NCBI GenBank assembly: GCA_030272155.1
Contig: CP126200.1
Coordinates: 3,906,001-3,970,000, forward strand
Length of the DNA stretch: 64,000 bases
Source: Tetradesmus obliquus
Taxonomy: Eukaryota; Chlorophyta; Chlorophyceae; Sphaeropleales; Scenedesmaceae
Direction of reading: 5' to 3'
Shown in pieces: positions 1-12,425 of the stretch (its first letter is position 1; each line of letters opens with the position of its first letter). The position numbers and the translations under genes were made by a program. The notes below the pieces were generated by a model that searched no databases, was not told where the DNA came from, and worked only from the letters and a program-made list of their open reading frames with translations.

Positions 1-821
1 GCCTCGATGTCGTCGTGATGCACCAAGCTGTGCCTGCCAGACTTAGCACGCCAAGCACTGCTGTGCAGCGGCTCAACTACGACCTTTCTCTGTTGTTAAA
101 GCATCCTTTTGCTGAGCAGGATGCACATGACACACATTGCTGCTGATTCCAGCCTTCGTGCTTACTGTGCTATCCGACATCTACTTGTGCAAGCAACTGG
201 CTGCGTTAAGGCAAGCTTGAAGGCATCAGGATGCAGGATGCACATGACTCAAGCTTGAAGGCATTACCTCGCTAGAGTGGTTGCAGCTACTGCAGCCTGC
301 AGAGCCAGCATACAAAGATGTTCACGGCTGCAGCGTTGTCTTGTATCGGGCGTATTGGACTTCGTTTGTAAGTCTCCTGTTTGCTGTGAACCCCGTATTA
401 TGGCTTTTGAGACTGTCCTGGTACCTCCACAAGTTCTGTCATCGACAGCAGTAGGTTACAGCAGGCCACCTACTGCTGCAGCTGCTGGGCGTCATGCTGG
501 CTGTGCTGCAGCTGCTGGGCGTCATGCTGGCTGTACTTTGCCTAGCTCGGACCAGCCTAGATTAACAATGCCGGAAAGCTGATCAGAAAACGCCGAGTCA
601 CCTTGAGCTGAGGTGTCATGTGTCAGGCCAGGGATGTTGTTCCGGAGTTGTCAACTACACTCTCGTGGCTGTGTTGCAGCCCATAATGAGCAGTTTTCTC
701 GACACCCGCACACCATTTTGATGCCTCAACTGCATCAGCCTTGACTACACACTACGTGTCGTGTCCAGTGCTACTGGCTACGCCCATCTCCGAGACGCTC
801 GAGTGCTGTTGAAAAATTCAA
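1..821. other. Upstream region without a recognised gene
   Basis: I see no convincing coding exon here. The stretch holds small direct repeats: a block containing AAGCTTGAAGGCAT occurs near 212 and again near 252, and a 30-base block with GCTGCTGGGCGTCATGCTGG occurs twice between about 475 and 533. It probably carries the promoter and 5' leader of the SnoaL-like gene that starts at 822, but no core promoter motif can be named. Confidence 0.4.
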
Positions 822-3800
822 ATGGCTTCATTGGCGTCAAAGCACAGCATGAGCACAGCGTCGGTGCATCGGCCAGCGCCAGCGCTGCTGGCACCACGCG
901 TGCTGCCCCAAAGGCACTGTCCAGTACACACCAGAAGCTCATTGGCCGATAAGATCAAGCACTCGCTGGACTTCAACAAGAAAGGGCGGCTTGAAGTCAT
1001 TGACAAGCTTTACAGGTGAGCAACAGGCTGCCCTGGAGCTGCTGCACGATCAAGGGGAGAACGCACCTGTCTGCTGCAGGACGGTGTTGGTGGTTTGCAA
1101 GCAGCAGACAGTACAGAACTTAAGCACACAAGCAACTTGTCTGCAGCGTCTTCTTGTCTAATTAATTCACAATTTGGTGCTGTACCTCAGCAGCATGCTC
1201 AGCAGCAGGCGTTTGCGCATGTTAAGTGATTTGAGCATGGGCACTGCAGTGCCATGCTGCAGCACCACAGCAGCGACAGTCACAGCCCTAGCCACCAACT
1301 TGCCTGCTGCGCCAACATGCCAGCCACCGTGAACTGTGCGCATACTTCTCACCTGCTTTCATGCGTGCACTGTCTCGGCTTGCAACCTCTTTTACCGCTG
1401 TGTGTCCCCTGTAACGGTCCGCTGCTCACCTGCTGCTAGCCTGGCATAGTGCGGTGCCTGGGACGCCCTTGCTGTCTTGAACGCTGCACTTGCAGCCGTC
1501 GCAGTGGCGAGCTTCTGCTGTGAATCACAATAAGATTGCACCTCGGTGGCTCATACACAGGTTTTGAGTGAACCTGTGCCTTGCCCCACAAGACAACCAT
1601 ATGGAATGCGTTATGGGGTGGCTCATCATCATGTTACCATCGACCCATAGCATCAACGTTCTAGGTTGGCTGTGCTGCAGGAACCCCAGCAAAGCGTCGC
1701 TGGAGGCTGTGCTGGCGGATGACTTAAGATGGGGGAGGAGGGCTACACCAAGAAGTTCACAAAAGCAGGTGGGCCTGCGGTTTTAAGGTCCTTAACTGTA
1801 GTGCTTGTGGTGGGGTGTGCAGGTGTGTGCGCGCATGCGTGCATGCTGTTAATTTGCAGGGCGCGGGTATGGTGCACACCTCCTACATGCAGGTGTACAA
1901 TTGGGTGTGGGTGACTGGGAAAAAGAGCGTTGTTGTGCTGTGGGTCCTGAGGGGGCTGTGGGGCTGTGCTGGCGGATGACTTCAAGATAGGGGAGGAGGG
2001 CTACACCAAGAAGTTCACAAAAGCAGGTGGGCCGGCAGTCATGCTGTAGTGCTTGCTTGTGGTGAGTGTGCAGGTGTTTGTTACTTTGGTATGATTGCAG
2101 GCGCGGCTGCGTCTGAGCATGCCGGGCGTACGTGTAGGTGCACGCCTCAGTGCAAAAGGTGATGTTGGTGTGCGTGATCAGAGGGAAGAGTGCTGTCATG
2201 ATGTTGGGTCTTGCGGGAGCTGTGGGGCTGTGCTGGCGGATGACTTCAAGATGGGGGAGGAGGGCTACACCAAGAAGTTCACAAAAGCAGGTGGGCCGGT
2301 AGTTATACATGTAGTGCTTGTGGTGGGGTGTGCAGGTGTGTGCTGTCAAGTTGGCGCTACTGCTAACCCTGCTGCCTTGCGCTGCGCTGCTGTCTGATGG
2401 CGTGCTGTTTGCACCTGCAGACTACATCGGGCTCACTGCCGGGGTGGTGCTGCCGGCAATCCCAGACTTCAAGTGGGGCCACGCGTGCTCAGGAGATGTG
2501 GACGATGACGGCTTCTGCATCGTGACGGTGCAGGTGCGCGCAGTCTGTTACTGGCACGGCAGTGGTCTACATGTTTGTGTTGCTTGTATTGTTATGTTAG
2601 GGACACGGCAGCGGTCCGTATGTTTGCCTGAACAGGAGATGCAGATGATGAGGGCTTTTGCAGCGTGATTGTGACTTTGCTGTGCTGCAGAGCGTAGACA
2701 TTGTCAACTTTCAACTTTCAACTTCTGCTGTGCTGCAATGCTGCCGTGCATGTGTGTGCAGGCCACCGGCCACCACACCGGCGCCCCCCTGGCCATGCCT
2801 GGCTTTGAGCTGTTGCACCTTTGAAACCTGAGCCGTGCATCTAAACCATGCTGCGCTGTGATATGCCGTGCATGTGCCTGCAGGCCACCGGCCACCACAC
2901 TGGCGCCCCGCTGGCCATGCCTGGCCTTCAGCTGTTGCACCTCTGAAACCTGTGTGCATGTACAACATACTGCGCTTCGATATAAGGTGCATGTGTCTTC
3001 AGGCCACCAGCCACCTCAGCGTTGCCCTGCTGGTCTTACCATGAGCGTCGACACTCCCTTTCCTCCAATCAAGTAAACTGTGCATGTGCTGTGTTGTGCT
3101 GCTGCCGCAGGCGACAGGCCACCACACTGGCGCCCTGCTGACCATGCCTGGCCTCGAGCTGTTGCACCTTTAAAACATGTGTTGTGCATCTTACACATAT
3201 TGTGCTGTGCTGCATTGCTGCTGTGCATGTGTGTGCATGCCACCGGCCACCACACCAGCGCCCCCCTGGCCATGCCTGGCCTTCAGCTGTTGCACCTCTG
3301 AAACATGTGCTGTGGATCTTACATATACTGTGCTGCGCTGTGACATGCCGTGCAGCCACCTGCAGGCCACTGGCCACCACACAGGCGCCCCACTGGCCGT
3401 GCCATGAGCCTTAACATTCCCTTTCCGTCGATAAGGTAAACTGTGCATGTGCTGTGTTGTGCTGCTGCCGCAGGCCACTGGCCACCACACAGGCGCCCCA
3501 CTGGCCATGCCCAGGCTTGAGCCGCTGCCGCGCCGTTATTTACACCTGCATCCTGTGTGCTGACAGTGCTGCTTTGCGACCGTGCATGTGTCTGCAGGCC
3601 ACCGGCCACCACACAGGCACCCCCCTGGCCGCACCATGAGCCTTGACAATCTCTTTTGTCATGTGAATTGCGCAAGTGAAGTGTGCATGTGCTGTATTGT
3701 GCATGTGCCTGCAGGCCACGGGCCATCACACCGGCGCCCCGCTGGCCATGCCAGGCCTGGAGCCGCTGCCGCCCAGTGGCAGGCACTTCTGCCTGGCCGA

Positions 3801-4427
3801 GGAGGTGCAGAAGGTCAAGGTGGTGGGCGACAAGGTGGCAGAGATCCAGGTGAGACACACGGTTGGTTATGTAACAGTGTTATGTAACAATGTTATATAA
3901 CACCATTGGTTGAGAGAAGAACAGAAGAGACAGTGGCCTGGCCGAGGAGGTGCAGCAGGTCAAGGTGGTGGGCGACAAGGTCGCAGATCCCCAGGTGAGA
4001 CGCAGGGGTCGTGATGTGACATTGTTATGCGCAAGGGAGAGAGGGGGGTTACACTGGTGTAACATTGGTATGTGTAAGGCGAGGGTGCAGCTGTAGCTAA
4101 CTCAGGTGTGATGAGAACCCATGCAGTTCAGCTGACAGACTGGCGGGAGGCAGCAGTGTGCATGCCGTTCACCTGCTGCTGTGCACTGCTGCCCTTGCAT
4201 GTATTCTTTGCTGCAAGCGGCACCAGCTGAGTGCAAGTAAGAGTAATGCCCCAATCACACGTGCTCGTCTGAGTGTCTTGTTGGGACTCCGCGCATGGTT
4301 TCATGGCTGTCTGCAGGTGTTGCCAAACAAGGGTGCAGGCCCTCGCGCTTTGTATGCTGCATTGGGTGGCAAAGCACCCAGCCAAGCAGCAGCGGCAGCA
4401 GCAGCGGCGGCACCACCCCTGCCCTGA
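822..4427 (+). CDS. SnoaL-like / NTF2-fold protein, probably plastid-targeted
   Basis: Exons: 822-1015, 1681-1768 (or a downstream copy), 2421-2533, 3715-3849, 4317-4427; all but exon 2 join in phase. The first ~38 residues are rich in Ser, Ala, Arg and His and lack acidic residues, like a chloroplast transit peptide. The body has the order of a SnoaL-like polyketide-cyclase/NTF2 fold: a DYIGL...IPDFKW segment, then FCIVTVQATGHHTG (the strand pair with ATGxHxG), an LPPSGR turn, the KVVGDKVAEIQV strand, and GAGPRALYAALGG at the end, followed by an Ala-rich tail. Plant proteins with this pattern are small, single-domain and of unknown reaction; I assign no substrate. Exon 2 at 1681 has a canonical acceptor but lacks one base (CTTAAG where both later copies read CTTCAAG), so as written it shifts frame. 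The gene is either damaged, spliced through a later copy, or carries a sequence error. Introns contain many exon-edge copies. Confidence 0.72.
1699..2290 (+). repeat. Three copies of SnoaL-like exon 2
   Basis: The last ~66 bases of exon 2 plus its donor occur at about 1703-1768, 1961-2026 and 2225-2290, spaced ~260 bases. All three retain the coding sequence ending FTKA and the GTGGGC donor. Only the first has a clear CAG acceptor, and only copies two and three keep the reading frame. Confidence 0.85.
2758..3849 (+). repeat. Nine tandem copies of the SnoaL-like exon 4 acceptor edge
   Basis: A CTGCAG acceptor followed by the first 30-60 bases of exon 4 (coding ATGHHTGAPLAMPG) recurs near 2761, 2881, 3002, 3110, 3237, 3365, 3475, 3597 and 3715, spaced 108-127 bases. 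Only the last copy continues into the complete exon. Earlier copies break off at different points and show increasing substitutions. A separate partial copy of the exon 3' end lies at about 3931-3993. Confidence 0.88.
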
Positions 4428-7400
4428 ATACGCCGCACTGCTCGCTACTGCTCCACATGGCAGCGAATGCTGAGCGGGGGCAGTTGTCCTGCAAGCAGTT
4501 AAGATAGTTGGTGCAGCCGCATATGGTGCCATATACGCCGCCAGACAGTTTTGGCTGCACGTTGCTGTTGTTGTTGTGCTTTAGCTACAGCTACAGCTAC
4601 AGCTATAGCTGTAGCTGCACAGGAAGCCTCAAGCTGCATCTGCATGTGCCTGGCACGGTATGGCATGGTGTGGTACAGCAGGAGGCGTCAGGCACAGTCC
4701 CTGAGCCCCTTTATAGTAGAGTCCTTTTGTTTGCATGCATAGGGGGCATTGCTGTTGTTGATGACTGCAGTATTGCATGTCTAGACGCCTGCAGCAGATG
4801 GCGGTATCATCATCAGCAGCAGATGGCGGTATGTTGGGTGTGGTATGTTGACGTGTTGAATTTGTCTGGGTGCATGCAAGCGGGCTTGGCGCATGCTGGG
4901 CATGCAGCTGCGAGCAATAGAATGCACACTACACACGTACAGCGCTTTGCTGCGCGGATATGCAGCCATTGCATGACGCTGCGGCTCTCTCGCAGCCCCC
5001 TGCTTATCATATTATAAGAATACCAATCATTCCTTTTACTGTCACGGTTATGGTCAAGTCAAGCCTAAGCTTAAGCTGGCAGGGTTTTGCTCAGCCTTTC
5101 CGAATGCGGCTGCCCGGCAGCTGTTATGAGTTGTGCGGCAGCTGCAGCAGACTGGCGCCGCCAGCGCAGCTGGTGCCCAGACGCTTTGTTTGGTTGCTCG
5201 TGGCTTGTTGCTGCGCTTGCACGTTGTGTGGTATCAAGAGTTGCAGGGAGATATTGCAATATGTACAAATAGCTGTCTGGTTTGAGACGTCATGCACGGC
5301 CATCAGCTTTCACACTGCTTGCATGCAACCGGGTGCAATTGTTCCACTCGGTTACACTTCTGCACATTGTGAGTTCCTTGACATACACACAGGCCGTCCA
5401 TGGCGTTGATGCTATGGCTTGGTGGGTAACATGATGATGACGCAGGCCGTCCATGCGCGCTCACAGGTCGCCACGACATCCATTGCTTGCGTGCCTTGTT
5501 GCGTCTTGCTCATCATTGCCTGTGGCCGCATGCATTTCAAAACATACATGCTGTAACAACATGTCACTGGTCTCACCACACGCAGTTCAAAAGTAACATG
5601 TCACTGACATGTCATGTGACACCACGGTGGGGCGCGTGCTCACTTCAGCAGCACGCAGCTGTCTCATTGACTTTGCTTCGGGTTTTCTCCGCCATACAAA
5701 CAGCAAACCATGCAGCACCAGGCCTTCCGACATCATCAGCAAACACACATCCTGGCGTGCTTCACATAGCTACTACCCATGCAGTTCTGTGTTCTCCCAC
5801 GTCAGCAGCATAAGGGTTCAGGGCCCGTGCTGTGCCTTCTCACAAGGCCTACCATTTCTTTTGTTCAGAAATAGTACTGCCCCCGTTCATAAGCACTACA
5901 CATTTCACACGCCAAGCAAGCCTGCTGCCATGACATAACATAACATCCCACTGGTTGATGAGCAGCGGATGCTCCTGCTAGCCTAATACCGCAAGTTCCA
6001 CAAATACAACCACCAGAACGCATGCATTGCCAACAGCCATAACCATACAAGGGGATTATGACACCGAGCATCGCACAAACCCCTGTCTCTGCTCGAGACC
6101 AAGTCCTGCAAGGCAGGTGCTCCAGAAACCACAGCAAGGCATACAAGCAGCAGCATGCACTGCTGCCAAGGCTGCTCAGCAATGCTTAACACCTGGGCAG
6201 CTCTAGGTGCCACCGGTCACAGCATCTGCTGTACATGCAAGATGCAAACTTCCCGTCAACAGCAGCACCTGGCTGCCAACGCTGCATCAAAGAGCTCAAT
6301 AGCGCGTTTTGTTCAACAGTAAAACCAACATGATCTGAAAGTCCCTTGCAAGTCTTGCCTATCAGCAGCACTGCCAGATACACAGCTGCTGAATGGCACA
6401 CACTGCTGGCTGAAAGGCGATCCACTGGGGTTGTGCCTGTCAGCCTGCTACATGCAGCAGCCAAGGCAAGGTGATCGCTGCAGCGCAAATGCGCAGCAGC
6501 AGAATGCATCAAAGAATAGCAAGAATGTTTAGGACAAGGTGCCTGGGAGAGCAACACTGCGGCGGAGGCGCCACAGACAATTGCAGACGGCAGCAGCGGC
6601 AGGCACCTAAATTCACATCAGACCCGTATTGGTACTGATGTAGTAGTGCCGTGGCAGTGCCATCCATGCATGCCTGCCTTTTCAGGTTTTCAAGCTTCCC
6701 ACGACAGCCATATGCATGGTGCACTCAACTGCCACATTGTGTGACAATCTGTGCCGCAGTTTCTGCCAGGCCCACAGACACAACACAAACACAAGAACAG
6801 GAGAGTGCCTGGCAGCCTCTGCTGATCCCAAGACAGCAATCTGACATATCCCTTTTTCCAAAACAATTGACCCACCCTGAGCACCTCATACGTAACAACA
6901 AGTAACATCTGATGCGATAAGAAATGGCCAATACCGGCCTAATCAGCGCATGCAAAGCAACAGGGCAGACGCACCGGCACTTCAAACAACTTCCAACAGC
7001 ACACACATGCGTTATGCAGCCAGCCCTAACACTGCAAATGCAGGCACACACACAAGCCGCAGCACCTGCTGCAACTTCGAGCCCATCAACAAAGGAGGCA
7101 GCAGCTGCCTCATCGGCTGCTGCAGAAAAACTGCAGCACACCTCACTACCATTTGGCCACACGTGACAATGCGTGCTACGGGAGCTGATACTGAAGCCTC
7201 CAGTCGGACCATGTTTTGCTTGGCACCAACACTGTGCTGCTGGCAGCAGCTGCACGCGCTGCAACCTGCTCAGCAAACACATCCTCAGCCATATGCACGA
7301 GTGCAGTAGTAAGCACTCACGGCAGTGCTACAGACACTGCAACTGTCCCCACAAGGCATTACCCTGACAGGGCCCAAATGGCAGCCTGAATGCAGGTCTG

Positions 7401-9640
7401 ATGCAAGCGCTCCCCTCATTACAAGAGACATTCATCCCAACCCGGAAACCCCCAGTTGCTGGAGCAGCACTGGAGCAACCCCTGAGTGCATCAGTCACTC
7501 GCGTGCTCAAGCTAACCCAAACGTGGCCAACTGCCTTACCTGCCTTAGCCGCCAATGCAAGTTGTAAGACAGAAGGCATCTCTTCAGCATCGCAGGGTGT
7601 GCTGCAAGGTATATGTGATATGCCACAGCCTGACAGCCCCTCACTTAAGTATGCCAAACCACCCCCAGCAGCACCGCGGCTGATGAAAAGGACGCTGAAG
7701 ACCCTGCAATTGCTGCTGCCACCAGGACCGGCACCACTGCAGCGTGCGCAGACAGTGCAGGTGCAGCTGCGCTCAACGCGCAACAACAGCGCATTGCGCA
7801 TCACAAGTTTGAAGGCGTGATGCAGTGTAAGCGTGCGCGGGCTGCACTGCTAGGCGCCATGCATGCCACAGAGACAGAAAGCAAAGCAGGGTCCAGGGCC
7901 TGGGATAGGACCATGGTGATGCAATTGAAACATTTCTATAGGCGACATGCTGCGCACCTGAGGAATCCTGTCCTCACAGGGCAAGGACATGCTGCGCAGC
8001 ATGTCCCCATTTTGCAGGTGCGCAGCATGTCCCCTGACGCTGTGCTGTGCTGCGCTGCACTGGCGCGCTTGCCTGGCCCTGCTGTGATCGGCTTTACCCC
8101 GATAAATCGGCACTGTCTAGCACAGCTGGAGTGCTGCAACACACACATGGTCAACTCGACCGTCAGGCAATGGCAACGAGCACCGCCAGGCAGCCTGGAA
8201 AAAAAGAAAACAAGTCAACAGTGCATGCGGCTGGTGGTGTGATGCGTCCACATAGCATTCAGAGGTTTCAGGCCAACTTTCAAGCAGCGCGTCCTGCATG
8301 CGCGCTGCTAAGCAGTGCTGACGCAAGCGGAACCATCCAGTGCGAGAAAGCTACATTTAGTTTCACTGATACCTGTTCAGCGGAGCAATCCTTGCACAGC
8401 ACCAGCTGCTGTGCTACAGCACAGCCGCGGCCTTTTGAAGTAGTAGCAACAGGCCATACACCGTCTTGCTGATGATGACAATGGCCGGTGAACAATGCAG
8501 GTTTGCGCTTGCCGCCAAACCCGGACCCAGCAGCTCCCATGTGATCTAGTGGCAATCGCACAGACACCAGAAGCACCCTGTTCCATAGCTGCTGCACCGT
8601 GGTGGTGCGGTTGCTGCTGCTGCAGGTGGTCACAAGCCCAGCAGTTCAGCAAGTGCATAGAATCCAACCACACAGGTACAAAAAGCTCAAAGCATCCAAT
8701 CACTCGCAAAGCAACGGCATGCAGCGGCTGCCGCACTATCCCTTAGCCAGTTAGGACAGTGCAGGACAGCAGACACACACTCAGGACGCGCATACTTCTG
8801 CTGCGCCGAAACACTAGAGAGCAGCAGCAGCGGCAGCAGCAGCCAGGTGCTTTGCTACCCCTGGCAGCCAATGTTGGCACACACCATATGTGCAACACTG
8901 CTGGCCGCAAGAGATGCCCGGCCGGCGTCTTGTCACACGTCTTTGTGAGCTACAAGCAGACACAAATTTGTGGCCAAACAGAGCGGGCATGCAAGATGCA
9001 AGACTGAGGTATGTGACAGGTGGCTGCCTAGTCAAACTTGGACTAGACGCCACCTCGCCTGGTGGCACATGACAGCTGCGTGTTATGCAGCAGCTGTCCA
9101 CGACGACAACAGCAGCGAATAGGCGGCGCCGCACACTGTGCTCAGTTCGACGCACCACCTTATACAAGCTGCTGTGTCCACAAAATGATGTCTCGCTGGA
9201 GCAGCTTTGAAGCATACCGTCGCCGAACCAAGTCACGCGCAGAGAGTAAGAATGCAGCAAACGTAGATGCTAGCGCAAGGACTTGCGAAACTCATCAGCA
9301 AGCCGCCTAGCACTTGTGTGCATTACCAATCCCCGGCACGCCGCCACACACTTTCAAGAATGAGTGTCAACTGTCACAAGGCTGCGCCAACAGTTCTGTA
9401 GCATAACCGCTGTTGCAATTTGTTGTGCAGCCAAGCTCTTCTGGCTGCACCTCATCAACATGCCGAGAGCAGCACTGACAATTGCAACGCTGCAGTGCTG
9501 ATGTTCAACACAAACCCTTGCAGCAAGCACGCGCAGGCAGTTCCGCCGGCAAACAGCTGCCTGCTTACCCTGCCTGATTCAGAAGGGTGATTCCTGCTTG
9601 TTCAAAAGGTTTTCCAACCAGCGGGCAGCTGCGCAAACAG
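4428..9640. other. 5.2-kb stretch with no recognised gene
   Basis: Open frames here are short, on both strands, and none shows a conserved motif or a phase-consistent exon chain. The left part is probably the 3' untranslated region of the SnoaL-like gene (first TGTAA near 5549). The right part is downstream of the zinc-finger gene that ends at 9641; the first TGTAA on its strand is near 7416. Frames at 6725-7282 (-), 7401-7820 (+) and 8814-9260 (-) were examined and not accepted. A non-coding RNA or lineage-specific gene cannot be excluded. Confidence 0.5.
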
Positions 9641-10643
9641 CTACCAATATGGAGTTAGCAGCTGTGTGCCTTGACCTATAGTAGTTGAGAGCCGGGGCCC
9701 AGCTGCTGCTGCGTTTGACAGCTGTAAGTCCTGCACTATGCTGCGGCTGCTGCCAGAGACAGCACCCGTGCCTAGCAAGGCCCCTGCAGGCGCCACCATG
9801 CTGGCGTTGCTTAGCATTGCGCTGCTGTTGCTGCTGATGTTGCCGGCAGCACTTGCGGCTCCCAGCCAGGACAGCTGCAAGTTGCTCACAGCCGCATACT
9901 TGTCTGCCATCCCAGCAGCTGCTGCGTGGTCAAAGAAGCATGCAGCAGCTGCGACCTGAGCCGGGCTGCTGGGGTTGGACCCGGAGTGGGTGCTGCATGA
10001 CAGCAAGCGCTGCTGCTGCTGCTGAAGCAGGGTGCGCTGCGCATCGTATGGCCCTGCTGCTGCTGCTGCTGTTGCACTGGCTGGTGCAAGCACAGGCTGC
10101 ATACCACAGGCCAGCTCCCCAGCACTTGCATTGCTCCAGCTGCTGCAATCAGACATGGCGTCACCTGCTGCTGCTGCTGCTGCACTTGGCGCAGGCAGCA
10201 TACTGCTGCTGAAGCAGCTGCTACCATACACAGCAGCGCCAAACTGCTGCTGCTGCTGCTGCTGCTGCATTAGCAGCTGCACCTGCAAGTCCTGCAGCTG
10301 CACAGCATGCTGGGGCCAGCCAGCACCCGACATACCCGCCGTTGCATCTGCTGCTGCTGTCAGCTGCGGATTCGCTGCTGCATGTGTGCCATACATCACA
10401 GGAACCAGCTGCTGCTGCTGCTGCTGTGATGGAACGGGCATCAGAGCATGCTGCAATGACAGCCCCTGGCCGCTGCTGCTCACAATTATCACCGGCTGGT
10501 GCTGCTGCTGTTGCTGCAGCAGGATGCTGCTGCTGCCATGGCTGCCAGCATGCGCCGCCACCATGCTGCTGCTGCCAGGCACCTGCAGCAGCAGCTGCGG
10601 CTCCTGCTGGCGGCAATGCTGCCCTTGCATAGCTGCTAGCACA

Positions 10644-10679
<36 letters not shown>

Positions 10680-12425
10680 GCCGGCCTGACTGGCTTGTCT
10701 GCTGCTCCTGCGGACCAGCAGGTCTCAGGAGGGGGCAGGCTGGGATCTAGCGGGCGCATCTGCTCCAGTGTGTGTGCGAAGAAGCACACAGAGCGCTTGC
10801 AGCTGGTGCCGTACTGACACAGCTCGGTGCGGAAGCTGCAGGGCAGGCCAGGGAGGTGCAATGTGCAAGGTCAAGGTCAAGAAAGGGTGTGAGAAGGCAG
10901 ATGCGTGCACGTGTTGCGGCGCAGCCGGGCTGGCTGGCAGCTGCACAAAGAGCGGCAGGGTATGATGCACACTGCAGCAGTTGCTGCAGCGTGCCGGCTG
11001 CGCATGCTGCTGGTGCACAGGGAGCCAAATGCACGTGATCCTGGTATGCTGCTGCTGCTGCTGTGAGCTCACCGCTGCGGGTGCAGGTAATACTCAAACA
11101 GCTGCAATGGGGAGGGGCAGCAGAGCATGCGCAGCAGGAGCTTGGTCAGGCTGCAGTGGGAGAGGCTTAGAAAGGACACAACTACTGTTGCCAGTACTTG
11201 CTGTCACAGATAGGCATTAGCTGCTGGGCTGTGTATGTGTGGCTGCATCTGGAATGATGGCTGTGCGGCAATGCACATGCGTGTTGAGTTGTGGGGCATC
11301 ACACATAGGATGAGCTGTGCTGGTGATGGGGTGTCCCGCTAGCCATGTGTGATATGCTGTGTCACATGCTGTGTGCTGTGTGCAGATTCTGAGCAAGCAT
11401 GTGCTAGCTGGGTGCTTGCGCTGAGCTGAGCTGTGTGCAGCTTCCAATCCATTCAGGTGTGAGTGGTGGCGTATGCGGCCTGAGTACACCAGTGTAACCC
11501 CTCTCTATGTCTCTGGGTGCTTGCACTCACGTTGTGTGCGTATGGGCATTGCTCTCCCCTGGGGCAAGGCAGGCGCTGCAGGGGGGCAGGCAGCCAAGGC
11601 AAGCGATTGTGTCAGCTGTGCTGGCAGTCTTGTCATCATGCGAGGTGCACAGCAAAGGCTGACAACCCTAGAGAGCAAATGGACTGGTTCTTATCTGCGA
11701 TCACATGAGGTACTGCTCAAGTTGGATGTTTGTTATGGAGTTTCCAATGTGTAGATTCAAGTGTGTTGAAGCAGGACAAGGCAACATGCATGTTGGCTAG
11801 CTTCACCTGCTTGGCATAGTTGCAGCCAATGGCTGAATAGCCAATGCTGAGGGGCCTGCGCGAAGCCCTCTCCCCTTTGTGTCCGCAAGGACATTGTGCC
11901 CAGTCATCTGCATGTATGGTGCGCGTCAAAGAAAGGTGCAGCGACAGCACGCATGGCATAACAGTGTGCAGGTGCGAGACCGGCACAATGGGCGAAGGCT
12001 GCACAGCTTCAACTGGCGCAAATAATATGCTATATAAGAAGGTAAGACATCTGGAGAAGATCGTGGCACCAGCATCGCCACTGCGTGAGATAGCAGGGCG
12101 GGTTGTGATTTCGAGGTGGATCACAGACTACGAATCAGCTGCCTTATGCCTGCTCTGCACGACTGTAACTCACGAGGGTACTTTCTTGTGCAGGGAGTCA
12201 CCTGCAAACAGCACCAAAGGCCCGCAAGGTAAAGCTTGGTTCCACTTTAGCCTCGACACAATGGATGTCACACTGGCCCCGAAGAGGTGCATGCAAACTT
12301 ACCTTGTAATTCTGCATCAAGTATTCGTCCGAAAGAACGGCCTGCAATTTAAGGGAACGTCAGAAACAGTGGTGGTGATGATGACAATCCTATGTATCTG
12401 CCTTGCTCACCTTGCTGGGCCCCAT
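9641..12425 (-). CDS. Plant-type RR-TZF tandem CCCH zinc-finger protein
   Basis: Seven coding exons on the minus strand join in phase to 483 residues: 12411-12425 (start, MGPSK), 12303-12341, 12174-12201, 11807-11907, 11531-11575, 11073-11101, 9641-10835. The joined protein shows the plant RR-TZF layout: LSDEYLMQNYK, an HDW-containing RR region with CPCGHKGERASRR, finger 1 C-X8-C-X5-C-X3-H (ending CPRGEQCPYAH), a linker of exactly 16 residues with LFEYYLHPQR, then finger 2 C-X5-C-X4-C-X3-H (CQYGTSCKRSVCFFAH). This spacing is the family signature. RR-TZF proteins bind AU-rich mRNA elements and act in cytoplasmic granules in mRNA decay and stress responses; that role is family knowledge. The remaining ~365 residues are Gln/Ala/Ser-rich with several poly-Gln runs, typical of condensate-forming tails. 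Five of the exons are under 50 bases. Confidence 0.93.

Noticed and set aside
6725-9260. Open frames at 6725-7282 (-), 7401-7820 (+) and 8814-9260 (-)
   Set aside because: No motif, no exon chain in phase, and codon content like the surrounding non-coding DNA.
10032-10817. Plus-strand frame rich in Cys runs, opposite the zinc-finger gene
   Set aside because: Complement of poly-Gln (CAG) codons of the last zinc-finger exon; the minus-strand model has phase-consistent exons and exact finger spacing.
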